Assembly: GCA_934293835.1 (NCBI GenBank)
Contig: CAKQZO010000075.1
Coordinates: 1 to 7,708 of the forward strand
Length of the DNA: 7,708 bases
Origin: an uncultured Lacticaseibacillus sp.
GTDB lineage: Bacteria; Bacillota; Bacilli; Lactobacillales; Lactobacillaceae
Direction of reading: 5' to 3'
Of the stretch, positions 1 through 4,446 are shown piece by piece. A program made the position numbers and the translations under genes. Below the pieces are notes generated by a model that saw only the letters and a list, made by a program, of their open reading frames with translations, made no database searches and was not told the DNA's origin. Position 1 is the stretch's first letter. Each line of letters opens with the position of its first letter.

Positions 1-16
1 GTGATTTCATTTTACA

Positions 17-43
17 AGGACTCAGGCTGTGAGTCTTCTTTTT
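17..43 (+). terminator. Rho-independent terminator of an upstream gene outside the window
   Basis: An 8-bp stem pairs 17-24 with 30-37, including one G-T wobble, around the 5-base loop GGCTG. It is followed at once by CTTTTT (38-43). This is the usual layout of an intrinsic terminator on the plus strand. It probably ends a plus-strand gene whose coding region lies left of position 1. Confidence 0.6.
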
Positions 44-70
44 GTCAATTTGTTGCACTTACATTGTAAA
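42..70 (+). promoter_or_regulatory. Possible sigma-A promoter inside the terminator tail
   Basis: TTGTCA (42-47) and TGTAAA (65-70) are 17 bases apart, matching the sigma-A consensus at 5/6 and 4/6 positions. Transcription from here would begin near position 77 and give a leader of about 230 bases before the gene at 310. The match is moderate, and AT-rich DNA produces such matches by chance. The promoter at 242-270 is a better candidate for that gene. Confidence 0.25.
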
Positions 71-241
71 TTCGTCGGGTAAAATTTCGAAATAATTTTA
101 TGGAACTTTCAGATTGAATGAACCGTTCCGTCGGTGTCGCGATACCAATTGCACAAATTATTCGCGCAAAACCAGGCTTCTTAAGAAAATATCGATGATC
201 AAAAATAACAAATGATATTTAATTATTCATTCAAATTTATG

Positions 242-270
242 TTGATTATAAGAATTGCACGGGTTATACT
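242..270 (+). promoter_or_regulatory. Sigma-A promoter of the gene at 310
   Basis: TTGATT (-35, 242-247) and TATACT (-10, 265-270) are separated by exactly 17 bases. Transcription would start near 276-278, giving a leader of roughly 30 bases before the ATG at 310. The AT-rich stretch just upstream (about 195-240) could act as an UP element. One TTGCAC copy (255-260) lies in the spacer between the two hexamers and is a possible operator position, though nothing proves binding there. Confidence 0.6.
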
Positions 271-309
271 AATGCCATAAGTTAATGATACTAATAGGGG
301 GATACTTAT

Positions 310-720
310 ATGTTGAATGAAGACTACATCCAGACGGTAAATATCGCGCTCGAGCGTTTACTTGTATATGAAACCGTATTCAAAGAATATGGCCTGACAT
401 GTCACAAGCTTGAGATCGGTAACTGTCTGGCTACTGAAAGCTTCTCGCAACTGCATGACTATTTTAGTCGCAATGTCTTGCGCTTCAACCGCTTCGTCTC
501 TGACTGTAGCAAGTTTAAGGCCCCACACGGGTATACGACGTTCAACCGCACGTTCATCCATTGCCTCGAACAGACGCAGCAAGCGGTTTCCATGATGTTG
601 ATGGCCATCGAAGACGATGGGGTCAACCATCAGTTGTATGATCGCGGGGTCAAAATGCAAGAGCAGGCGCGCGCCCAACTCGACGCAGCCTTCGCAACAA
701 TCGATGCCAAAGCGATCTGA
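310..720 (+). CDS. Hypothetical protein, 136 residues, probably helical and cytosolic
   Basis: I do not recognise the family. The start is ATG at 310, preceded by AGGGGG (296-301) at 8-base spacing and by a good promoter at 242-270. The protein has no signal peptide or membrane segment. Its composition suggests mostly helices, with hydrophobic positions in helical spacing near residues 5-28, 44-66 and 80-102, and an Ala/Gln/Glu-rich C-terminal helix near 112-132. Cysteines at residues 31, 39, 66 and 85 do not form an obvious CxxC metal site. It is monocistronic: a terminator lies upstream, and a convergent gene plus a long inverted repeat lie downstream. An overlapping antisense frame at 358-678 is taken as a shadow, because only the plus frame has a promoter and ribosome binding site. 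Function is unknown. Confidence 0.75.
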   Translation: MLNEDYIQTVNIALERLLVYETVFKEYGLTCHKLEIGNCLATESFSQLHDYFSRNVLRFNRFVSDCSKFKAPHGYTTFNRTFIHCLEQTQQAVSMMLMAIEDDGVNHQLYDRGVKMQEQARAQLDAAFATIDAKAI

Positions 721-741
721 TCACCCATACTTAGCGCCGAG

Positions 742-756
742 TCGACAAGTTGTCGA
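742..756. repeat. Short near-perfect palindrome downstream of the gene at 310
   Basis: TCGACAA (742-748) and TTGTCGA (750-756) form 7-bp arms around a single central G. A one-base loop cannot fold well as RNA, so it would act better as a DNA-binding site or as part of a larger fold. GCGCC near 734-738 and GGCGC at 767-771 could close an outer stem around it. It sits 21 bases after the stop codon of the upstream gene. Its role is unknown. Confidence 0.35.
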
Positions 757-789
757 TTCCCAAAAGTGGCGCCAGCTCAATCTCACCAT

Positions 790-845
790 CCAAATACCCT
801 CGCACCACGATGGAGTCAATCACGTCGTGGTGCGAGGGTATTTGG
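790..845. terminator. Perfect 21-bp inverted repeat between convergent genes, likely bidirectional terminator
   Basis: Positions 790-810 and 825-845 are exact reverse complements, 21 of 21, with a 14-base loop. The stem is GC-rich inside (CCCTCGCACCACG) and A/T-rich toward the base (AAATA paired with TATTT), so each strand ends its stem with a short U-rich run. It lies 69 bases after the stop of the plus-strand gene and 4 bases beyond the stop of the minus-strand gene. That position between two convergent genes fits a shared terminator, with the minus-strand gene as the closer client. The U-tracts are weaker than in the terminator at 17-43, so another role is possible. Confidence 0.7.
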
Positions 846-849
846 TGTC

Positions 850-1092
850 TCAGGCATCTTCTGGCGTGTTTAGGTAGCCGGCGGCGAGCAGTTTTTCACA
901 GACGCGATACATCAGTTCTTCGCTGAAATCACGCGTTTCGGTGAGCTGGTGGCTGGCTTCTAGTGTCCAATCGGCGTCTGGGTTAGCAGCGTGCCAGGCT
1001 GCCAGTCGGTCTGCGACCTGGGACTCGGTGTATTGAGCGCTCATCAATTCGTCGGTTGCGGTGCTGATGAGCTGGCGTAACTTGATGTCCAA
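850..1092 (-). CDS. Hypothetical protein, 80 residues, probable TTG start
   Basis: This is a small soluble protein I do not recognise, with no membrane segment, signal peptide or known motif. It looks helical, with acidic patches around residues 15-30 and 48-66 and a short acidic C-terminus (TPEDA). The start is chosen as TTG at 1092, because GGAGG (minus strand, 1105-1101) sits 8 bases before it. An in-frame ATG at 1107 would give 85 residues, but that ATG overlaps the GGAGG and has no ribosome binding site of its own at normal spacing. The gene stands alone on the minus strand, diverging from aag and converging on the gene at 310. The long inverted repeat lies directly after its stop. Function is unknown. 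Confidence 0.65.
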   Translation of the reverse strand: MDIKLRQLISTATDELMSAQYTESQVADRLAAWHAANPDADWTLEASHQLTETRDFSEELMYRVCEKLLAAGYLNTPEDA

Positions 1093-1100
1093 ACGGGTTT

Positions 1101-1105
1101 CCTCC
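1101..1105 (-). promoter_or_regulatory. Ribosome binding site that decides the start of the minus-strand gene
   Basis: The minus strand reads GGAGG here. It overlaps the ATG at 1107-1105 and lies 8 bases upstream of a TTG codon (1092-1090) in the same frame. Standard spacing therefore favours the TTG as the initiation codon. Conservation of the five extra residues in homologues would argue for the ATG instead. Confidence 0.55.
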
Positions 1106-1161
1106 ATCAGAATTAGATTCGGATTTCCCCAAGCGGGGCTGATTTAGTTATCCGCTCACTA

Positions 1162-1171
1162 AGTGTACACT
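1162..1171. promoter_or_regulatory. 10-bp palindrome in a divergent promoter region, possible operator
   Basis: AGTGTACACT is a perfect palindrome between the minus-strand gene (start 1092) and aag (start 1233). It overlaps a second small palindrome, CACTAAGTG (1157-1165). Because it is symmetric, a -10-like hexamer TACACT occurs on both strands, though neither strand has a good -35 at the right distance; the plus strand offers TTTAGT at 1143-1148. A dimeric regulator could bind here and affect both genes. I cannot name a regulator. Confidence 0.3.
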
Positions 1172-1173
1172 GT

Positions 1174-1180
1174 TAGGAGG
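1174..1180 (+). promoter_or_regulatory. Orphan Shine-Dalgarno sequence upstream of aag
   Basis: TAGGAGG is a consensus ribosome binding site but lies 52 bases before the aag ATG, too far to serve it. No ATG or GTG follows at normal spacing. The nearest start is TTG at 1194, 13 bases away. That TTG opens a 12-codon frame whose TAG stop (1230-1232) directly abuts the aag ATG. The sequence could be chance, a leader-peptide binding site, or a relic of an older gene start. Confidence 0.3.
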
Positions 1181-1197
1181 CTGTAAAGTAGTTTTGC

Positions 1198-1226
1198 TTT
1201 CATCATCACTAAATTTAAAGTATGAT
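1198..1226 (+). promoter_or_regulatory. Possible promoter giving a leaderless aag message
   Basis: TATGAT (1221-1226) matches the -10 consensus at 5 of 6 positions and ends only 6 bases before the aag ATG. Transcription would then start at or near the A of that ATG. The -35 at 17-base spacing (TTTCAT, 1198-1203) is poor. Support comes mainly from the absence of a good ribosome binding site before aag. If this promoter is real, aag would be translated from a leaderless transcript. Confidence 0.25.
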
Positions 1227-1232
1227 GGATAG

Positions 1233-1865
1233 ATGGAAACTGATTGGCAACAATGGGCGCAAAGTCGGTCAACGCCGGCGCTTGCCCAGGCGCTGTTAGG
1301 CGCGGAATTAATCGTTGATGACTGCGGTGGGTTGATCGTGGAAACCGAGGCGTATCTCGGGGTGCAGGACCGCGCCGCGCATGCGTATGCGAATCACCGG
1401 ACGCCGCGCAATGAGGCCTTGTGGGCAGAGCCCAGTACCGTTTATGTGTACCAGATGCGGCAATACTGTTTATTGAACCTGAATGTGCAGGCACAGGGAA
1501 CGCCCGAGTGTATTCTGATTCGGGCGCTGGAGCCGACTCAAGGCGTGGCGACCATGGCCCAGCGGCGTCAGCAACAAGGCGTGGCGCTTGCCAACGGTCC
1601 TGGCAAGCTTTGCCAGGCGTTGGCGGTGACGCGCGCGGATAATGCGATACTACTGGGAACGGGGCGCGTCCACATCACCCTGGATGTGGCCCGGCCGCAG
1701 ATCATTGCCACTGGACCGCGCATCGGCGTACCGAACAAAGGTGCGTGGACGACCGCCGCACTCAGATACTGGGTACAAGACAACCCCTATGTTTCAGGAA
1801 GCTCACGGCGTGCAGCCCAGCTGCACCAGAAAGGATGGCACCATGGCACAGACGAACATGCTTGA
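1233..1865 (+). CDS. 3-methyladenine DNA glycosylase (AAG/MPG family)
   Basis: This monofunctional glycosylase removes alkylated purines such as 3-methyladenine from DNA and opens base-excision repair in the cytoplasm. Of its 210 residues, diagnostic AAG-family blocks are IVETEAYLG (35-43), HA at 50-51, TPRN (57-60), ILIRALEP (94-101), NGPGKL (121-126), PRIG (162-165) and a final YVS near 186-188. By comparison with human AAG, Glu39 is the catalytic residue that activates water, with Tyr41, His50 and Arg97 in the pocket. The hairpin that usually carries the DNA-intercalating Tyr-Gly reads MRQ here (75-77). The ATG at 1233 is forced, because an in-frame TAG (1230-1232) precedes it. No good ribosome binding site is present. 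The C-terminus carries a tail of about 20 residues (His at 198, 203, 204, 209) whose coding DNA overlaps the next gene by 23 bases. Confidence 0.92.
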   Translation: METDWQQWAQSRSTPALAQALLGAELIVDDCGGLIVETEAYLGVQDRAAHAYANHRTPRNEALWAEPSTVYVYQMRQYCLLNLNVQAQGTPECILIRALEPTQGVATMAQRRQQQGVALANGPGKLCQALAVTRADNAILLGTGRVHITLDVARPQIIATGPRIGVPNKGAWTTAALRYWVQDNPYVSGSSRRAAQLHQKGWHHGTDEHA

Positions 1866-2340
1866 TTACATCGGCGACAAGATGGACGCACTAGATTTTG
1901 ACGGGGATCTGGATCTCAATTGGGACAAACAGGCCCATGTTCTCGAAGTCGAGATGACGATGTATGTCGATGCCGCCGAAGGCTACGAAGTCGAGGATCA
2001 AGACGGCCAAGAGATTGAGGCTGGTGGCGAAGTCGATTATGCCGACGCCATCTTGTTTTACGATTCGACGCGTGTCCAAGGCACCGATTATGCGGATAAT
2101 TACCTGACGACCATCGGCTTTGCTGGCAAAAAGGGGATCGAACAGGCCAAGGTCGATGCGCTGTTCGTCTATCTGCAAGACCTGCTCGATGACGGGCAAA
2201 GCGACCTGTTCGATTTTGTGGATGGCACGAGCACTGCGGAGACCTTCGAGCTGACCTTCGACCAGGCGAAATACGATGCGGCTTACGCCGCGCAGCCAGC
2301 TGCGGCCAAGCAGACGCTGTTGCCGTACCCGAAGTTCTAA
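1843..2340 (+). CDS. DUF3013 family protein, function unknown
   Basis: This acidic, soluble protein of 165 residues has no signal peptide or membrane segment. The core LDLNWDKQAHVLEVEMTMY (23-41), the aspartate-rich segment near 104-127 and the ending LPYPKF (160-165) resemble DUF3013 proteins, which I recall next to prmA in streptococci and lactobacilli. No biochemical role is known to me. The start is ATG at 1843, with AAAGGA (1830-1835) 7 bases upstream. A longer in-frame version from 1642 would lie inside aag and lacks a ribosome binding site. The gene overlaps the 3' end of aag by 23 bases and is followed 12 bases later by prmA, so co-transcription and possible translational coupling are likely. 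The family name comes from recollection of sequence pattern and context, not from a search. Confidence 0.72.
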   Translation: MAQTNMLDYIGDKMDALDFDGDLDLNWDKQAHVLEVEMTMYVDAAEGYEVEDQDGQEIEAGGEVDYADAILFYDSTRVQGTDYADNYLTTIGFAGKKGIEQAKVDALFVYLQDLLDDGQSDLFDFVDGTSTAETFELTFDQAKYDAAYAAQPAAAKQTLLPYPKF

Positions 2341-2345
2341 GGAGG
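2341..2345 (+). promoter_or_regulatory. Ribosome binding site that fixes the prmA start
   Basis: GGAGG directly follows the stop of the DUF3013 gene and stands 7 bases before ATG at 2353. An in-frame GTG at 2347 lies only one base after the GGAGG, so it cannot be the initiation codon served by this site. The prmA protein should therefore begin MDDWIALTIE rather than two residues earlier. Confidence 0.75.
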
Positions 2346-2352
2346 GGTGAGG

Positions 2353-3297
2353 ATGGATGATTGGATCGCATTAACGATCGAAACCAGCACCGAAGCGGTC
2401 GATGCCGTCGCCAACTTCTTGATGGAAGCCGGGGCGGCAGGGATCGCAATCGACGACAGTGCCGATTATCAAACGGCGGTCATCACCGCGACTGGTGAAT
2501 GGCTTGATCCAGACAGCATCGCGCATCGCCAGACAGGCGCCGGGGTGACTGGCTACTTCGCCCCCCACACTCATCTCGGTGAGCTGAAACAGACGCTGGC
2601 CGCACGCGTCGCCCAACTCCCGGCATTCGGTCTGGATAAGGGCAGCGGTGAGATCAAGGTCGACGATGTTGCGCAGGCCGATTGGGCCAACGAGTGGAAA
2701 CAATACTATCACCCCTTGCGCATCTCGCGCTTTGTGACGGTGGTGCCCGACTGGTTGGACTACCAGCCAAAACAGGCCAACGAGTTGATCATTCGCCTCG
2801 ATCCGGAGATGGCGTTCGGTACCGGGTCACACCCGACGACTGCGTTGATGTTGACGATGCTTGAGACGATCATTCGCGGCGGTGAGGCGATGATCGATGT
2901 TGGCACCGGTAGCGGCATCTTGGCGATCGCCGCACGGCAGCTTGGAGTCAGTACCGTCTTGGCAACCGATGTGGATGAGATTGCCGTTGCCAATGCCGAA
3001 GCTAATCTGGCCCTGAATCCGGTCGATCACATCCAAGTGGTGGCCAATGACTTGCTGGAAGGTATCAACCAGCAGGCGGACATTATCTGTGCCAACATCT
3101 TGGCCGAGGTGTTGTTTCCACTGATTCCCCAGTTGCCTGCGCGCTTGCGCCCAGCGGGCCAGATCTTGTTGTCAGGAATCTACTACGATAAAGAAGAAGC
3201 AATCAAAGCTGCGCTGCAGGCGGTCGGGCTGACCGTCGTCGAAACTCGGCATATGGGTGATTGGGTCGGACTCGTTGCCAAGGTGGTGACCCCATGA
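2353..3297 (+). CDS. prmA: Ribosomal protein L11 methyltransferase
   Basis: PrmA transfers methyl groups from S-adenosylmethionine to lysines and the N-terminal amino group of ribosomal protein L11 in the cytoplasm. The 314 residues match the family's usual length. An N-terminal substrate-recognition region (about 1-100) leads by a linker containing DWANEWKQYYHP (110-121) into a Rossmann-fold methyltransferase domain. Landmarks there are DPEMAFGTGSHPTT (150-163), SAM-binding motif I DVGTGSGILAIAA (182-194), acidic Asp206 in ATDVD, and the catalytic-loop NILAEVL (248-254). All expected motifs are intact. The start is ATG at 2353, set by GGAGG at 2341-2345. Its stop overlaps the rsmE start as ATGA, a strong sign of translational coupling. 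L11 contributes to ribosome-dependent activation of Rel, and rel lies two genes downstream. Confidence 0.96.
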   Translation: MDDWIALTIETSTEAVDAVANFLMEAGAAGIAIDDSADYQTAVITATGEWLDPDSIAHRQTGAGVTGYFAPHTHLGELKQTLAARVAQLPAFGLDKGSGEIKVDDVAQADWANEWKQYYHPLRISRFVTVVPDWLDYQPKQANELIIRLDPEMAFGTGSHPTTALMLTMLETIIRGGEAMIDVGTGSGILAIAARQLGVSTVLATDVDEIAVANAEANLALNPVDHIQVVANDLLEGINQQADIICANILAEVLFPLIPQLPARLRPAGQILLSGIYYDKEEAIKAALQAVGLTVVETRHMGDWVGLVAKVVTP

Positions 3298-4028
3298 ACC
3301 GCTTTTTCACGCATCACACGCTGACGCCTGGAACCGATGTTGCCTTAGAGCCGGAGATTCAAAAACACGCCGTGAAGGTGTTGCGGCTGGCCGAAGGTGC
3401 GCAACTTGAGGTCGCCGATCCTAACGGCCACGCCTATGAAGCCCAAATCGTCGCGACCAGTCCGCTCAAGGTACGCCTCGGTGCGGCGATCACCCGGCGC
3501 GTCGAGCTACCGCTTGCGGTCACTTTGGTCTGCGGAGTGGGCAAAGGCGATAAGGCCGACTGGATCGTACAGAAGGCCACGGAATTAGGCGCGACCACGA
3601 TCTTGTTTGCCAACACTCAGTGGGGGACGGCGCGTTGGCACGCAGACAAGGTCGCCAAGAAACTTGCCCGCCTGCAGGCAATTGCGGTGGGGGCGGCCGA
3701 ACAGAGTCATCGAGACTTGGTGCCGACGGTCGGCTTCACCTCGCTAGCCGATTTGACCTTGGAGGAGGGTCAAGTCGGCTTGGTGGCCTATGAAGAAGCC
3801 GCCAAGCAAGGGGAAGCGGCGCAACTCATCAAGACGTTGCGCGCCCAGCCTAAGCAGCTCGTCGCCGTTTTTGGGCCTGAAGGGGGCCTGAGTCCAGAAG
3901 AGGTCGCGATCCTTGGCGACCGCGGGTTTAAGCCTGCCGGGTTGGGGCCGCGCATTATGCGTACCGAAACGGCACCACTATACTTACTGAGCGCCGTTAG
4001 CGCTTGGTTAGAATTACAGGAGATCTGA
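3294..4028 (+). CDS. rsmE: 16S rRNA (uracil-1498-N3)-methyltransferase
   Basis: RsmE methylates N3 of U1498 in helix 44 of 16S rRNA on the assembled 30S subunit, using S-adenosylmethionine. The 244 residues show the family layout: an N-terminal PUA-like RNA-binding domain (about 1-70, with HAVKVLRL at 25-32 and ADPNG at 41-45), then a SPOUT methyltransferase domain. Motifs are KGDKADWIVQKATELG (84-99), EQSHRDLVP (136-144), the cofactor-knot loop GPEGGLSPEE (194-203) and LGPRIMRTETAPL (217-229). All are intact. The start is ATG at 3294, overlapping the prmA stop by 4 bases, with AGGTGG (3281-3286) upstream. An upstream in-frame start at 3261 lies inside prmA and would add 11 residues that do not look like the family. 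A membrane protein follows after 4 bases. Confidence 0.95.
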   Translation: MNRFFTHHTLTPGTDVALEPEIQKHAVKVLRLAEGAQLEVADPNGHAYEAQIVATSPLKVRLGAAITRRVELPLAVTLVCGVGKGDKADWIVQKATELGATTILFANTQWGTARWHADKVAKKLARLQAIAVGAAEQSHRDLVPTVGFTSLADLTLEEGQVGLVAYEEAAKQGEAAQLIKTLRAQPKQLVAVFGPEGGLSPEEVAILGDRGFKPAGLGPRIMRTETAPLYLLSAVSAWLELQEI

Positions 4029-4032
4029 TTAC

Positions 4033-4359
4033 ATGCAAAAATTGCTCGCTTGGTCTAAGTCTAACGCCGGCATGATTATCTATGGCGACGTTATCCTCAC
4101 CTTGATCATGCCTTGGGTCATCAAACTGTTAGGCGGCTCTGTCGCCTTGCGTGTTGGCCTGTTGTTCATTGTCATCAACGGTTTATGGTCACTCTATGTC
4201 GGCCACTTGATGCGCAAGGCCCACCTGCGCTGGTGGTACAGCCTGGTGCTGCCGCTCTTGTTCGGCTTGATGGTCTGGCTGCGCTTTGCCCAGTATAATT
4301 ACTGGTTCATGCCAATTTATTGGTTGCTGACGATGTTGAGCTGGTCGCAAAAGGAATAA
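4033..4359 (+). CDS. Small multi-pass membrane protein, function unknown
   Basis: This 108-residue hydrophobic protein probably crosses the membrane four times, with helices near residues 12-34, 38-58, 67-84 and 88-104. Basic residues between helices 2 and 3 (RKAHLR, 61-66) and at the N-terminus (K3, K9) would, by the positive-inside rule, place those loops and both termini in the cytoplasm. It is rich in Trp and Tyr in the second half. No catalytic or transport motif is visible, and I do not recognise the family. The start is ATG at 4033, with AGGAG (4018-4022) 10 bases upstream inside the end of rsmE. With only 4 bases between it and rsmE, it is surely co-transcribed with prmA and rsmE and lies directly before rel. 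Position alone does not establish a link to the stringent response. Confidence 0.8.
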   Translation: MQKLLAWSKSNAGMIIYGDVILTLIMPWVIKLLGGSVALRVGLLFIVINGLWSLYVGHLMRKAHLRWWYSLVLPLLFGLMVWLRFAQYNYWFMPIYWLLTMLSWSQKE

Positions 4360-4405
4360 CGCGGTATCATCTGAGTTGAATCGATGTTGAGAATCACATG
4401 GTCGC
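4331..4405 (+). repeat. Short direct repeat spanning the end of the membrane gene and the following spacer
   Basis: CGATGTTGAG occurs at 4331-4340 and again at 4382-4391. TGGTCGC follows each copy, at 4342-4348 and 4399-4405. The first copy is the 3' coding end of the membrane protein gene, and the second lies in the spacer before rel. The two units differ by a 6-base insertion. This could be a decayed tandem duplication or chance. Confidence 0.3.
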
Positions 4406-4446
4406 TGCTGCTTCGCGCCGGTGACCGCGTCTGAGGAGGAAGCATC

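Larger units (their letters stand above)
1..309. other. AT-rich intergenic region without a gene
   Basis: About 300 bases upstream of the first gene are clearly richer in A and T than the rest of the window. I found no open frame with a ribosome binding site; the longest candidates are short peptides such as a 16-codon GTG frame near position 136. The region holds a terminator at the left edge, a possible early promoter, several short inverted repeats (80-100, 100-131, 133-146, 187-220), three copies of TTGCAC (53-58, 149-154, 255-260), and the promoter of the following gene at its right end. Its base composition suits a promoter and upstream-element region, or DNA of different origin from the flanking core genes. 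Confidence 0.6.

Noticed and set aside
255..270. TTGCAC (255-260) as the -35 of the promoter with TATACT
   Set aside because: The spacing to TATACT is only 4 bases. TTGATT at 242-247 gives the correct 17-base spacing.
1..309. T-box or other known riboswitch in the AT-rich leader
   Set aside because: I see no T-box sequence, specifier loop or antiterminator, and no terminator between the possible leader and the gene at 310.
1159..1494. 111-codon minus-strand frame over the aag promoter and 5' end
   Set aside because: It is antisense to conserved aag motifs. Its last 15 codons look protein-like but have no ribosome binding site before their ATG pair.
1642..1842. N-terminal extension of the DUF3013 protein by 67 residues
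   Set aside because: The added part lies wholly inside aag, has no ribosome binding site and looks out-of-frame. ATG at 1843 with AAAGGA is a much better start.
1916..2449. Open 177-codon minus-strand frame across the DUF3013 gene and the prmA start
   Set aside because: Its product is Arg/Ser/His-rich and typical of antisense translation, and it crosses two well-supported genes and a gene boundary.
4360..4446. Terminator between the membrane protein gene and rel
   Set aside because: Only 4-bp stems (GGTC/GACC) can be drawn and no U-tract follows. Read-through into rel is more likely.
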